From contig NZ_JADWOX010000012.1 in the NCBI RefSeq assembly GCF_016135805.1, positions 1-64,000 of the forward strand: DNA of 64,000 bases, written 5' to 3'. Source of the DNA: Caulobacter hibisci (GTDB lineage: Bacteria; Pseudomonadota; Alphaproteobacteria; Caulobacterales; Caulobacteraceae). This document shows, one piece after another, positions 49,731 through 59,243 of this stretch; the stretch's first letter is position 1, and every line of letters begins with the position of its first letter. The notes under the pieces are model-generated. The model was not told the origin of the DNA. It was given only the letters and a program-made list of their open reading frames with translations, and ran no database searches. The position numbers were made by a program, and so were the translations under genes.

Positions 49731-51260
49731 ATGGAATTCGGTTCTGTCAGCCGGCGCGGCGCGCTCGGCAAGCTCTCGCTTGGGGCCCTGATGGCCATGC
49801 TTCCGCGCCTTGCTGCGGCGCAACCCGAGTCGTCCAGCGGCGAAGGCCAGCCCTTTTCGCCCGAGATTCTGCGCGGCCTGGCCCAGGCCCTGGCCCGCAA
49901 GCCCTATCGCGCCCCGGACGCCGGCGGCGGCAAGGGCCTGGCCGGCCTGTCGTACGACGAATATTTCCGCATCCGCTTCCGCGGCGAGCACGCCCTGTGG
50001 GCCGACCGCCAGCCGCCGTTCCGGGCCGAGTTCTTCCCGCCGGCCTATCTGTATCCGCGCGTCTTCCCGATCTACGAGGTCGAGGCGGGCGTGGCGCGGC
50101 CCGTGCCCTTCGATCCGGACATGTTCGACGTGCCCGGCGAGCACGCCGGCGCGGCCAAGGCCATCGGCGGCTTTTCGGGCCTGCGCCTGCTGTGGCCGCT
50201 GAATCGCGCCGACAAGCTGGACGAGATCGCCGTCTTCCAGGGCGCGAGCTATTTCCGCAGCCTGGGCCGCGACCAGTATTACGGCCTGTCGTCGCGCGGC
50301 CTGGCCATCGGGGCCGGCGAGCCCAACGAGGAATTCCCCAGCTTCGAGCGCTTCTGGCTGGAACGGCCGGCCGACGGCGCCGAGACGGTGGTCGTCCACG
50401 CCCTGATGGACAGCCCCAGCTGCACCGGCGCCTACAGCTTTCTGATCCGGCCCGGCCAGTCGGTGGTGTTCGACGTCGCCGCGACGATCTTCCCGCGCGT
50501 GCGGATGACCAAGATGGGCGTGGCCGCCCAGAGCAGCATGTTCCTGTTCAACGTCTCGGACGGCGAGCGCGGCGACGACTTCCGCACCGCGGTGCACGAC
50601 AGCGACGGCCTGGCCATGCTGACCGGGCGCGGCGAGCAGGTCTGGCGACCGCTGGCCAACCCGACCGCGCACCGCCTGTCCTATTTCCAGGATGAGAACC
50701 CCAAGGGCTTTGGCCTCGTCCAGCGCGCCCGGCGGCTGGAGGACTATGGCGACCTGGAAGCCCGCTACGATCTGCGGCCCAGCCTGTGGGTCGAACCTCT
50801 CGGCGACTGGGGCAAGGGGGCGGTGGTGCTGGCCGAGCTGGCCACCCGCAAGGAGAGCGACGACAACATCGCCGTCTTCTGGCGGCCCGACGCGGCCTGG
50901 GAGGCCGGCTCGCGCGTGGACCTGTCCTACCGCCTGCACTGGGGCGGCGAGCGGGTCGGCGACGGCGAGGCCAGGGTGGTGCGCACCCGGACCGGCGCCG
51001 ACACCCAGGCGGGCCTGCGGATGTTCACCATCGACCTGTCCGGCCCGATGCTGGCCGACGGTCTGGACGGGGTGAAGCTGGAGATCGAGGCCAAGGGCGG
51101 CGAGACTGCCTGGAGCAACGTCACGCCCTATCCGCGCGAAGCCACGGTGCGGGCCGCCTTCGGCCTCAAGCCCAAGGCCAGCCAGGCCGAACTCAGCCTG
51201 CGCCTGACCCGCGACGGGGTCCCGATCTCGGAGACCTGGCGCTACCTCTGGACAGCCTGA
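49731..51260 (+). CDS. Glucan biosynthesis protein OpgD/OpgG (Tat-exported)
   Basis: A 509-residue periplasmic protein for osmoregulated periplasmic glucan synthesis. The N-terminus has a twin-arginine signal (SRRGALGKLSLGALMAML), the feature that separates OpgD from Sec-dependent OpgG. The large beta-sandwich domain includes YDEYFRIRFRGEHALW, FPIYEV, GASYFRSLGRDQYYGLSSRG, PSFERFWLERP, and DNIAVFWRP followed by a smaller Ig-like C-terminal domain. Recent family work gives these proteins beta-1,2-glucanase activity, but which form this is cannot be read here. No opgH glycosyltransferase lies in the window. Confidence 0.9.
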   Translation: MEFGSVSRRGALGKLSLGALMAMLPRLAAAQPESSSGEGQPFSPEILRGLAQALARKPYRAPDAGGGKGLAGLSYDEYFRIRFRGEHALWADRQPPFRAEFFPPAYLYPRVFPIYEVEAGVARPVPFDPDMFDVPGEHAGAAKAIGGFSGLRLLWPLNRADKLDEIAVFQGASYFRSLGRDQYYGLSSRGLAIGAGEPNEEFPSFERFWLERPADGAETVVVHALMDSPSCTGAYSFLIRPGQSVVFDVAATIFPRVRMTKMGVAAQSSMFLFNVSDGERGDDFRTAVHDSDGLAMLTGRGEQVWRPLANPTAHRLSYFQDENPKGFGLVQRARRLEDYGDLEARYDLRPSLWVEPLGDWGKGAVVLAELATRKESDDNIAVFWRPDAAWEAGSRVDLSYRLHWGGERVGDGEARVVRTRTGADTQAGLRMFTIDLSGPMLADGLDGVKLEIEAKGGETAWSNVTPYPREATVRAAFGLKPKASQAELSLRLTRDGVPISETWRYLWTA

Positions 51261-51405
51261 AAGCGACCTTCCGCCGCATCTGTCCGAACCCTTAAGGGCT
51301 CGACATCCGGCCTTTTGCGCGAGGTCGGTCCGGGGTTCAATCTTGGTTAATGAATTGCCGTCACGGCTCTCTTAACCAGGATTTCCAGTGACTCGGGGTA
51401 ACCGC

Positions 51406-52953
51406 ATGAGCGCGCAGAACCAGCTCGACCAGCGCATGAGCTTCATGCGGTTCGATCACAAGGACCGCGCCGCCCTGCGCGCGGCCAAGCCGCTAATCGA
51501 CGCCGAGATCAACGGGGCGCTCGACGCCTTCTACAGCCAGGTCCGCGCCTTCCCCGAGACGCGCAAGATGTTCTCGAACGAAGCCCATATCGGCAACGCC
51601 CAGACCCGCCAGTCCTCGCACTGGCGCCGCCTGGCCACCGCCGAATACGGCGCCGACTACCAGCAGGACGTCGCCCGCATCGGCAAGGCCCACGCCGTCA
51701 TCGGCCTGGAGCCGCGCTGGTACATCGGCGGCTACGCGCTGGTGGCCGAGAAGCTGATCCGCGCCATGGTCGAAAAGCGCGCCAAGGGCCTGTTCGCCAG
51801 CGCCAAGAACGACGCCGAGCTGGCCGACGGCCTGGTGGCCCTGAACAAGGCTGTGTTCCTCGACATGGACCTGGCGATCTCGACCTATCTGGAACTGCTG
51901 CAGGACGACCGCGACCAGCTGGAAGCCGAGCGCGCCGCCGCCGAGCAGCGCCAGGCCGAGGCCGTGCGCGCCATCGGCGACGCCCTGTCGCGCCTGGCCG
52001 CCGGCGACCTGTCGGCTCGCGTCGACGGCGCCCTGTCGCCCGAATTCAACAGCCTGAAGTCCGACTTCGACCAGGCCGCCGCCGCCCTGGCCGAGGCCAT
52101 GGGCGCGGTCGATCGCGCCACCCGCGGCATCCGCTCGGGCGCCGACGACATCGCCTCGGCCGCCGACGACTTGGCCCTGCGCAGCGAGCAGCAGGCCGCC
52201 ACCCTCGAACAGACCGCCGCCGCCGTCGAACAGCTGACCTCGACCGTCGCCAAGACCGCCCAGAGCGCCCGTGAGGTCTCGAGCCGTGTCGGCGAGGCCG
52301 CCACCGAGGCCCAGCGCTCGGGCGTCGTGGTCACCCGCGCCGCCGAGGCCATGACCCAGATCGAAGGCTCGTCCAACCAGGTCAACCACATCCTGGGCGT
52401 CATCGACGAGATCGCCTTCCAGACCAACCTGCTGGCCCTGAACGCCGGCGTCGAAGCCGCCCGGGCCGGCGACGCGGGCAAGGGCTTCGCGGTCGTCGCC
52501 CAGGAAGTTCGCGCGCTCGCCCAGCGCTCGGCCGAAGCGGCTAAGGAGATCAAGAGCCTGATCTCCGACTCCAGCCGCCAGGTCAGCGAAGGCGTCGAGC
52601 TGGTCCGCCAGACCGGCGACGCCCTGCGCGGCATCGTCGACAAGGTCGGCGCCATCGACGGCCTGGTCAACGAGATCGCCGCCTCGGCCAACGAGCAGGC
52701 CAGCGCCCTCAACGAGGTCAACAGCGCGGTCGGCCAGCTCGACCAGGTCACCCAGCGCAACACCGCCCTGGCCCAGCGCTCCAACGACGCCACCCGCGCC
52801 CTGCGCGCCGAAGCCGCCGACCTGGCCAACCACGTGGGCGGCTTCCGCCTGGGGGCGAGCAGCCAGGCCCAGCCGGCGCGCTATGCCGAGCAGGAGCATC
52901 CGGTGCACGCGGCCCGCGCCAAGGTCGCCGCCTTCGCCCGACCGGGGCGGTGA
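51406..52953 (+). CDS. Globin-coupled methyl-accepting chemotaxis protein
   Basis: A soluble aerotaxis-type receptor of 515 residues. The N-terminal 165 residues form a protoglobin sensor ([30 protein letters not shown]) with the likely proximal haem histidine in [25 protein letters not shown]-like stretch follows ([16 protein letters not shown]), then the signalling domain with the hairpin core [23 protein letters not shown] and [22 protein letters not shown]. No membrane helix is present. ATG 51406 is preferred to the GTG at 51388. Expected output is CheA control by O2 or another haem ligand. A strong terminator follows. Confidence 0.93.
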   Translation: MSAQNQLDQRMSFMRFDHKDRAALRAAKPLIDAEINGALDAFYSQVRAFPETRKMFSNEAHIGNAQTRQSSHWRRLATAEYGADYQQDVARIGKAHAVIGLEPRWYIGGYALVAEKLIRAMVEKRAKGLFASAKNDAELADGLVALNKAVFLDMDLAISTYLELLQDDRDQLEAERAAAEQRQAEAVRAIGDALSRLAAGDLSARVDGALSPEFNSLKSDFDQAAAALAEAMGAVDRATRGIRSGADDIASAADDLALRSEQQAATLEQTAAAVEQLTSTVAKTAQSAREVSSRVGEAATEAQRSGVVVTRAAEAMTQIEGSSNQVNHILGVIDEIAFQTNLLALNAGVEAARAGDAGKGFAVVAQEVRALAQRSAEAAKEIKSLISDSSRQVSEGVELVRQTGDALRGIVDKVGAIDGLVNEIAASANEQASALNEVNSAVGQLDQVTQRNTALAQRSNDATRALRAEAADLANHVGGFRLGASSQAQPARYAEQEHPVHAARAKVAAFARPGR

Positions 52954-52981
52954 GGGCGGTTCAAGCCTTCTGAGTTTCAGG

Positions 52982-53018
52982 AAGGGCGCGGCCGTCGAGG
53001 CCGCGCCCTTTCTTTTTC
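52982..53018 (+). terminator. Intrinsic terminator after the chemotaxis gene
   Basis: AAGGGCGCGGCC and GGCCGCGCCCTT form a perfect 12-bp stem around GTCGA, followed by TTCTTTTTC. This is a textbook rho-independent terminator about 30 bases after the stop codon. Confidence 0.9.
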
Positions 53019-53090
53019 GCCTGATCGCTGGATGCCGTCGGCTCGCCGCCATACAAGGGCGCAAGCGCGCCGCGATGGGGCGCTGGCGAT

Positions 53091-54200
53091 GTGGAAGTCG
53101 GCGTCTTGATCAAGCAATACGGATGGCTCGAGGCGCTGACCAAGGCCTTCGCGCCGCACGCGCGGGCCGGACACGTCCCCGGCCGCGTCGTCGCCCAGCA
53201 TCGCGACGGCTATCAGGTGATGACCGACGAGGGCGAGCTGCGCGCCAAGGCCTCGGGCCGCCTGTTCCACAAGGCGCGGGAAGCCGATCATCCCGCTGTC
53301 GGCGACTGGGCGGCGCTGTCGCTGAATCTCGTCGAGCGCACCGCCACGATCCACGCCATCCTGCCCCGCAGCAGCGTCTTCGTGCGCCGGGCGGCCGACA
53401 GCATCCAGACCCTCCAGGTCATCGCCGCCAATATCGACGTGGCCTTCGTGGTCACCTCGCTGAACGCCGACCTCAATCCGCGCCGGATCGAGCGCTATCT
53501 GGCGGCGGCCTGGCAGAGCGGCGCGCGGCCGGTGGTGGTGCTGACCAAGTCCGACCTCGCCGAGGATTCGCAGGAACAGGCCGACGCGATCGCCGCCCTG
53601 GCCGCCGGCTGCCCGGTGCTGACGGTCTCGGCGCGGCAGGGCCTGGGCCTCGATGCGCTTCTGGCCCATGTGGCGCCGGGCGAGACCTGCGTGCTGATCG
53701 GTTCGTCCGGGGTCGGCAAGTCCACCTTGGTCAACGCCCTGCTCGGCGAGGACCGCATGGCCACGCGGGAGATCCGCGAGGCCGACGACCAGGGCCGCCA
53801 CACCACCAGCCACCGCCAGATGGTGTTGCTGCCCGGCGGCGGCCTGCTGCTCGACACGCCCGGTATCCGCGAAGTGGGGCTGATCGAGGCCGAGGAAGGC
53901 CTGGGCGTGGTGTTCGACGACATCGAGCGCCTGATTGAGACCTGCAAGTTCAACGACTGCGGCCACGCCGGCGAGCCCGGTTGCGCGGTGCGGGCGGCCT
54001 TGGACAGCGGCGCGCTCGACGCCGGCCGATGGGCCAATTTCCAGAAGCTGGGCGCGGAGCTGGCGGCGGTCGAGGCCAAGGCCGAGCGCCTGGCCAAGGA
54101 CGCCGAACGCCGCCGCCTGGCCGGGCTTCAGAAGGCCTATCGCGCCAGCAAGAAGGACGCGAAGGGCGGGCTCGATAGCGCCGGGCGCAGGCGGACCTAG
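53091..54200 (+). CDS. rsgA: Ribosome small-subunit biogenesis GTPase RsgA
   Basis: A circularly permuted GTPase of 369 residues that checks 30S maturation. An N-terminal OB fold (GHVPGRVVAQHRDGYQVM) precedes the G motifs in permuted order: TKSD (G4), GSSGVGKST (G1), DTPG (G3). The C-terminal zinc knuckle has C, C, H and C in ETCKFNDCGHAGEPGC. A lysine/arginine-rich tail may bind rRNA. GTG 53091 is used; a TTG at 53106 is a close alternative that would begin nearer the family's usual N-terminus. Confidence 0.92.
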   Translation: MEVGVLIKQYGWLEALTKAFAPHARAGHVPGRVVAQHRDGYQVMTDEGELRAKASGRLFHKAREADHPAVGDWAALSLNLVERTATIHAILPRSSVFVRRAADSIQTLQVIAANIDVAFVVTSLNADLNPRRIERYLAAAWQSGARPVVVLTKSDLAEDSQEQADAIAALAAGCPVLTVSARQGLGLDALLAHVAPGETCVLIGSSGVGKSTLVNALLGEDRMATREIREADDQGRHTTSHRQMVLLPGGGLLLDTPGIREVGLIEAEEGLGVVFDDIERLIETCKFNDCGHAGEPGCAVRAALDSGALDAGRWANFQKLGAELAAVEAKAERLAKDAERRRLAGLQKAYRASKKDAKGGLDSAGRRRT

Positions 54201-54293
54201 CGCCGGTCCGAAGCCCATTTTCAGAATTTAGCGCGGATTTCCGGACAAACGGGGCTAGGTGGGAGCCCTGTTTTATCGACGAGAGACTTCCCC

Positions 54294-54620
54294 ATGCCCG
54301 CCTTCACCATCGTCACCACCAGCGCGACCCAAGGCAGCGATGCGGTCGAGGTCAGCACCCTCAGCGACGATTTCGCCAATGAGAGCGAAGCCCTGGGCTA
54401 TTCGCGCCGCATGGCCGAGGAGATGGTGGGCATGGCCCATCAGCTGTCGCTGGACTTCGACTACAGCACGGTCGGTCTCTATGACGGCGATCTGATCGAC
54501 GAGGATATCGATCCGTCGCACGCCGGCTTCGTGGGCGCCTGGGTGCTGGACGAAGAAGGCGTCGCGTTCGTTGGCGCCGAAGAATTCCGCGAAGGCGACG
54601 CCGAGCCCGACGCGGTCTAG
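54294..54620 (+). CDS. Hypothetical small acidic protein
   Basis: A 108-residue, strongly acidic protein (LDFDYSTVGLYDGDLIDEDID near the middle, EEFREGDAEPDAV at the end) without signal peptide or membrane helix. A GACGAGAGA stretch precedes the ATG at 54294. Third positions are GC-rich, as in real genes here. No family is recognised. Confidence 0.6.
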   Translation: MPAFTIVTTSATQGSDAVEVSTLSDDFANESEALGYSRRMAEEMVGMAHQLSLDFDYSTVGLYDGDLIDEDIDPSHAGFVGAWVLDEEGVAFVGAEEFREGDAEPDAV

Positions 54621-54685
54621 CGTAAGCCTGGATTACGATATCGCCGGATGGCGCGCCGTGTTTTCAGCGGCGCGCCGTTCGCAAC

Positions 54686-55750
54686 CTAGGCCACCGGCGG
54701 CGGCGCGGTCGAGGCCCGGTGGATCAGCTCGAACGGCAGCAGTTCGTCGATCGGGGCGGCCATGGCGCCGGCCGCGCCGCCCTTGACCTGACCCTTGATC
54801 AGCAGGCGGGTGGCCAGTTCGGCCATTTCGACGACCGGCTGGCGCACGGTGGTCAGTTGCGGGCGCGAGAAACGGGCGCTGGGGCTGTCGTCGAAGCCGG
54901 CCACCGACACCTCGCCGGGCACCAGCACGCCGGCCTCGGCGGCGGCGGCTAGCACGCCCAGGGCCATGTCGTCGTTGGAGGCGAAGATCGCCGTCGGGCG
55001 GTCGGGCAGGGCCAGCAGCGCCTTGGCCGCGTCGTGGCCCGACTGGAAGGTGAAGTCGCCCTGGAGGATCCAGGCTTCGTCGACCGGCAGGCCGCGGGCC
55101 TGCATGGCGGCGACATAGCCGGCGCGGCGCGCCTGGCTGGCGCCGTGGCGCGGCTCGCCGACCACGAAGCCGATGCGCTTGTGGCCCAGGGCCGCCAGAT
55201 GCTCGGTGACGTCGCGGGCGGCGGCGAAATTGTCCATGTGCACGCGCGGGCCGGGGCCTTCGGTCTCTTCCGGGCCGAGGCGGACATAGGGGGTGCCGGA
55301 CTTGCCCAGCAGCTCCAGCACGATCTCGTTGTCGGAGCTGGGCGGGGTCAGGATCACGCCGTCGGGCTTGAGGGCCGCCAGCAGGGCGCCGACCTCCTGG
55401 CGGATCTGCGGGGCCTCGTGGTCGATTAGTTCGACCAGCAGGTGGTAGCCGGCGTCGCGGCACTGCAGGGTCGCGCCCAGCTGGATGCGCGACAGGTAGT
55501 CGGCGCCGCGCTCGCTGCGCCAGTGGTCGATGGTCAGGGCCGCGTCGACGAAGACGGCGATGACGAAGCTCTTGGAGCCGGCCAGGCTGCGGGCCGAGAG
55601 GTTGGGGCTGTAGCCGAGCGCCTGCGCCGCCTCGAGCACCTTCTCGCGCATCATCGGCCGGACGTTGGGCTCGTTGTTCATGACCCGCGAGACGGTCTTG
55701 ATCGAAACCTCGGCGCGCGCCGCCACGTCGTAGATCGTCACCGACGCCAT
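54686..55750 (-). CDS. LacI-family transcriptional regulator
   Basis: A 354-residue repressor-type protein. The N-terminal helix-turn-helix is IYDVAARAEVSIKTVSRVMN, followed by the hinge helix YSPNLSARSLAGSKS. The sugar-binding core has DGVILTPPSSD, GHKRIGFV, AIFASNDDMALGVL and VAGFDDSPSARFSRPQLTTV. It is divergent from the MFS transporter at 55941, and the shared 190-bp gap holds an inverted repeat. This layout predicts control of the transporter by a sugar effector. Confidence 0.93.
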   Translation of the reverse strand: MASVTIYDVAARAEVSIKTVSRVMNNEPNVRPMMREKVLEAAQALGYSPNLSARSLAGSKSFVIAVFVDAALTIDHWRSERGADYLSRIQLGATLQCRDAGYHLLVELIDHEAPQIRQEVGALLAALKPDGVILTPPSSDNEIVLELLGKSGTPYVRLGPEETEGPGPRVHMDNFAAARDVTEHLAALGHKRIGFVVGEPRHGASQARRAGYVAAMQARGLPVDEAWILQGDFTFQSGHDAAKALLALPDRPTAIFASNDDMALGVLAAAAEAGVLVPGEVSVAGFDDSPSARFSRPQLTTVRQPVVEMAELATRLLIKGQVKGGAAGAMAAPIDELLPFELIHRASTAPPPVA

Positions 55751-55859
55751 CGCTTGCCTGTTTCCCCCGCTCAGGACTCAATCGTTGCCGCAAGCCTAGA
55801 GCATTTGCGGCGCCCAACGCGAGCCATGAAAAAACTTGCGAAGAGGCGGGATGGCCCCT

Positions 55860-55896
55860 TGCCCGGACCTTGGGCGGCGGCGAAGGTCCCCGGGCA
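55860..55896. promoter_or_regulatory. Imperfect inverted repeat between lacI-type and MFS genes
   Basis: TGCCCGGACCTT (55860-55871) and AAGGTCC-CC-GGGCA (55883-55896) are complementary except for two extra bases. It lies 45 bp upstream of the MFS start. It could be an operator or a hairpin in the MFS leader; it lacks the short even-spaced form of classic LacI operators. Confidence 0.35.
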
Positions 55897-55940
55897 GGCG
55901 AACGCGGCGGCAAAGACCGCGTCGGTCACAGGGAGCAGTC

Positions 55941-57197
55941 ATGTCGCATAGCGGCGCCAGCCGGCCGGTCGTACCGGTCAGGCCGAGTTTCATCGCCGCC
56001 TTCACCTTCGCCCAGATGGGCGCCTTCGTCAGCTTCATGCCGCTGATCCAGGTGCTGCTGCCGCTGAAGGCGGCCGCCCTCGATCCCGCCCAGAAGGCGG
56101 TGGTGCTGAGCCAGACGGCGTTCTGGGGCGCCCTGATCGCCAGCATCGCCAACCTGCTGGCCGGGGCGATCAGCGATCGGACGACCTCGCGGTTCGGACG
56201 TCGGCGGCCCTGGCTGCTGATCGGCCTGGTCGGCACCCTGGTCTCGTACGTGGCGATCATGCTGGCCGACAGCCGGCTGGAGCTGATCGGCGGCGTCATC
56301 GGCTTCCAGCTGGCCTTCAACATGATGTTCGCCGCACTGCTGGCCCTGCTGCCCGACCGCGTGCCCGACGCCCAGAAGGGCAGGGTGGCGGCGTTCCTGA
56401 GTCTCGGCCATCCCATCGGCGCGGTGGCCGGGGCGGTGCTGGTCGGCGGCCTGCTGACCTCCGAGGCCTCCCGCTACCTGGCCATCGGCGTGGTCCTGGC
56501 CGTCGCCATCGCCCCCTTCGCCCTGCGCCTGAACGATCCGCCGATCACCGCGCAGGCGGCCGAGCGCTTCAGCCTGACGGGCTTCCTGAAGGGGCTGTGG
56601 GTCGATCCGCGCAAGCATCCCGACTTCGCCCTGGCCTGGATCAGCCGGTTCATGGTGCTGGTCGCGATCACCCTGACCCAGTGCTACATGCTGTATTACC
56701 TGCAGGACGCGCTGCGCTATCCGACCCTGTTTCCGGGCCAGCGGGCCGAGCAGGGCCTGGCCTTGCTGACCACCGTGGCCACCGTGGCCAATGTCTGCTG
56801 CGCGATGATCTTCGGCATGCTGAGCGACCGGCTGGGCCGGCGGAAGCTGTTCGCGGCCGGGGCGGCGATGATCCTGGCCACGGCCATGCTGACTTTCTCG
56901 ATGACGCCCGGCTGGCCGGTGGTGCTGACCGGCTTCGTGGTCTTCGGCTGCGGGGCGGGCTGCTACTACGCCGTCGACATCGCCCTGGTCAGCCAGGTGC
57001 TGCCCTCGCAGTCGGACGCCGGCAAGGACCTGGGGGTCATCAACCTGGCCAACACGTTGCCCCAGGCCCTGGCCCCGGTGCTGGCGGTGTGGTTCCTGGG
57101 CCCGAGCCGGATGGACTATCATTCGCTGTTCGTGGTGGCCGCCTGCCTGGCGGCGGCTGGCGGACTGGCGATCCTTCCGATACGGGGCGTGCGGTAA
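55941..57197 (+). CDS. MFS sugar transporter (GPH/SLC45-like)
   Basis: A 418-residue permease with twelve predicted helices. ATG 55941 follows GGGAG; a longer frame from 55836 is not supported. Features are SFIAAFTFAQMGAFVSFMPL in helix 1, the loop motif GAISDRTTSRFGRRRPWLLIG (an MFS motif A of the glycoside-cation and sucrose transporter type), and a second-half equivalent GMLSDRLGRRKLF. Likely an H+ or Na+ symporter for a sugar or glycoside. Control by the divergent LacI regulator is likely. Confidence 0.88.
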   Translation: MSHSGASRPVVPVRPSFIAAFTFAQMGAFVSFMPLIQVLLPLKAAALDPAQKAVVLSQTAFWGALIASIANLLAGAISDRTTSRFGRRRPWLLIGLVGTLVSYVAIMLADSRLELIGGVIGFQLAFNMMFAALLALLPDRVPDAQKGRVAAFLSLGHPIGAVAGAVLVGGLLTSEASRYLAIGVVLAVAIAPFALRLNDPPITAQAAERFSLTGFLKGLWVDPRKHPDFALAWISRFMVLVAITLTQCYMLYYLQDALRYPTLFPGQRAEQGLALLTTVATVANVCCAMIFGMLSDRLGRRKLFAAGAAMILATAMLTFSMTPGWPVVLTGFVVFGCGAGCYYAVDIALVSQVLPSQSDAGKDLGVINLANTLPQALAPVLAVWFLGPSRMDYHSLFVVAACLAAAGGLAILPIRGVR

Positions 57198-57216
57198 CTC
57201 TCTTTCCGGATCCGCC

Positions 57217-58029
57217 TTGCCGCACTTCCTGACCATAGCCGATCCCGCCGACCCGCGTCTGGCCGCCTATCGCGACATCCGGGAGCGCGATCTCGTGGGC
57301 CGCGAGGGGCGCTTCATCGCCGAGGGCGAGACGGTGCTGCGGGCCTTCGTCCGCGACGCGCCCGAGCGGGTCGAGTCGCTGCTGATCGACCCCAAGCGGC
57401 GGGACAAGCTGGCGGAGGTGTTCGACGGTCTCGCGGAAGAGACCCCCGTCTATCTGGTCGAACAGGCGGTGCTCGACACCGTGGCCGGTTTTCACCTGCA
57501 TCGCGGCGTGCTGGCCGTGGGCCGCAAGCCCGAGGCGACGCCGGCCGCCGATCTGCTGGCGCGGCTGCCGGAGCGGGCGGTCGTGGTGGCGCTGTTCGGC
57601 ATCGCCAATCACGACAACCTGGGCGGCATCTTCCGCAACGCCGCCGCCTTCGGGGCCGACGCGGTGCTGCTGGATCCCGACTGTTGCGATCCCTTCTACC
57701 GCAAGGCCATCCGCGTCTCGGTCGGCGCGACGCTCAGCGTGCTGACTGGTTACATCGGCAGGGGCGAGGACGCCGTGGACCTGCTGGCCGGCGCGGGCTT
57801 CACGCCGCTGGCCTTGACGCCGGCGGCACGGCGGATGCTCTCCGAACTCGATCCGCCGGCCCGCGCGGCGGTGCTGCTGGGGACGGAGGGGCCGGGCCTG
57901 TCGGCGGATGTCATCAAGCGGTCGGAAGGGATCGGCATTCCGATGGCGGGCGGCTTCGACTCGCTGAACGTGGCGACGACCAGCGGGATCGTGCTGCATC
58001 ACCTAAGGTTTGGCGGCGGGCGTCGCTGA
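57217..58029 (+). CDS. SpoU/TrmH-family RNA 2'-O-methyltransferase
   Basis: A 270-residue SPOUT enzyme. The knotted-fold motifs are ANHDNLGGIFRNAAAFGAD (motif 1, with N and R), LLGTEGPGL (motif 2) and SLNVATTSGI (motif 3). The N-terminal 100 residues form the L30e-like RNA-binding domain (GREGRFIAEGETVLRAF). Target may be rRNA or tRNA. TTG start, 19 bases after the MFS stop; a co-transcript is possible but the roles are unrelated. Confidence 0.9.
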   Translation: MPHFLTIADPADPRLAAYRDIRERDLVGREGRFIAEGETVLRAFVRDAPERVESLLIDPKRRDKLAEVFDGLAEETPVYLVEQAVLDTVAGFHLHRGVLAVGRKPEATPAADLLARLPERAVVVALFGIANHDNLGGIFRNAAAFGADAVLLDPDCCDPFYRKAIRVSVGATLSVLTGYIGRGEDAVDLLAGAGFTPLALTPAARRMLSELDPPARAAVLLGTEGPGLSADVIKRSEGIGIPMAGGFDSLNVATTSGIVLHHLRFGGGRR

Positions 58030-58093
58030 TCTTGTCCACCGGTTACCGAGCGCTTTAAGCTCCGGCCCAACAGTAGAGTTCGGGAGAAACGTC

Positions 58094-59071
58094 ATGCCGC
58101 AACTGAACCGCCGGGGCGCCTTCGCCCTGCTGACCGGGCTCGCCGCCCTGTCGACCGCGAGCATGGCCAGCGCGGCCCGCAAGCCGACCAATCCCGATCC
58201 CAGCGAAGTGCGGCCGATCTGGCCCAGCGATCCGCCCGGTTCGCAGGGCGTCACGGCGCAGGAGACGGTGTCCGAGCGTAGCGACGGCAAGGGTCCGCGC
58301 GACAGGGCCGTGACCCACACCCGCACGCCCACGCTCAGCCTGTTCCGTCCGCGCAAGCCCAACGGCGCGGCGGTGATCCTGATACCGGGCGGCGGCTACG
58401 AGCGCGTCGTCATGGACAAGGAAGGCTTCGAGACCGCCCAGTGGCTGGCCGATCGCGGCTACACCTGCTTCGTGCTGCTCTATCGCCTGCCGGGCGACGG
58501 CTGGGGCGCGGGGCCGGACGCGCCGCTGCAGGACGCCCAGCGGGCCCTGCGCCTGGTGCGCTCGTGGGCGCCGGCGATGAAGGTTTCGCCCAACCGCATC
58601 GCCATCATGGGCTTCTCGGCCGGCGGCCACCTGGCGGCCAGCCTGACCACCCGCTTCGAGGCCCAGGTCTATGACCGCGTCGACGCGGCCGACGACCTGT
58701 CGGCCCGCCCGGACCTGTCGGCCCTGATCTATCCGGTGATCACCATGACCGCGCCCCTGACCCATGCCGGCTCGCGCAAGCAGCTGCTGGGCGCGGCCCC
58801 GTCGTTCGAGGCGGTGCAGGCCTATTCGCCGGAAGCCGGGGTGGGCGGGCGCACGCCGCCGGTGTTCCTGGTCCACGCCGCCGATGACAAGGCCGTGCCG
58901 GTCGAGAACAGCCTGATGATGTTCGCCGCCCTGAAGGCCAAGGCGATCCCGGCCGAGCTGCACGTCTTCGAGGAAGGCGGCCACGGCTTTGGCCTGCGCG
59001 CGATCGCCGGCAAGCCGGTGGCGGCTTGGCCGGGGCTGTTCGAGGCCTATGCGAAGAAGAAGGGGATTTAG
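58094..59071 (+). CDS. Tat-exported alpha/beta hydrolase (acetyl-esterase-like)
   Basis: A 325-residue periplasmic esterase. The start ATG 58094 follows GGGAGAAAC and gives a twin-arginine signal (LNRRGAFALLTGLAAL, cleaved near ASAA). The fold shows an oxyanion region IPGGGYE, the nucleophile elbow MGFSAGGH, the acid in VHAADDKAV and the histidine in EGGHGFGL. This matches the BD-FAE/acetylxylan-esterase-like group, so a plant polysaccharide substrate is plausible. There are no neighbouring glycoside hydrolases. Confidence 0.87.
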   Translation: MPQLNRRGAFALLTGLAALSTASMASAARKPTNPDPSEVRPIWPSDPPGSQGVTAQETVSERSDGKGPRDRAVTHTRTPTLSLFRPRKPNGAAVILIPGGGYERVVMDKEGFETAQWLADRGYTCFVLLYRLPGDGWGAGPDAPLQDAQRALRLVRSWAPAMKVSPNRIAIMGFSAGGHLAASLTTRFEAQVYDRVDAADDLSARPDLSALIYPVITMTAPLTHAGSRKQLLGAAPSFEAVQAYSPEAGVGGRTPPVFLVHAADDKAVPVENSLMMFAALKAKAIPAELHVFEEGGHGFGLRAIAGKPVAAWPGLFEAYAKKKGI

Positions 59072-59085
59072 CGCTTCCCCCTTTT

Positions 59086-59221
59086 CCCGTCATTCCCGCC
59101 CTTGTGGCGGGAAACCCTGGTTCCGCTTCCGCGTGAGGCGCAAGCGGACTGCTCGGCAGTCCGCCCCATCCGCCCTTGCGGCTGACAGAGGGCTTCCCGC
59201 CACGAGGGCGGGAATGACGGG
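59086..59221. repeat. Long inverted repeat with 28-bp arms
   Basis: The arm beginning CCCGTCATTCCCGCC at 59086 and the arm ending GGCGGGAATGACGGG at 59221 are complementary over 28 bp with a single mismatch. The centre contains CGGACTGCTCGGCAGTCCG, another hairpin. It lies between the convergent esterase and lytic transglycosylase genes and may end transcription from both sides. Confidence 0.75.
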
Positions 59222-59243
59222 AGGAAAGGGGAGGGAGAGAGCC

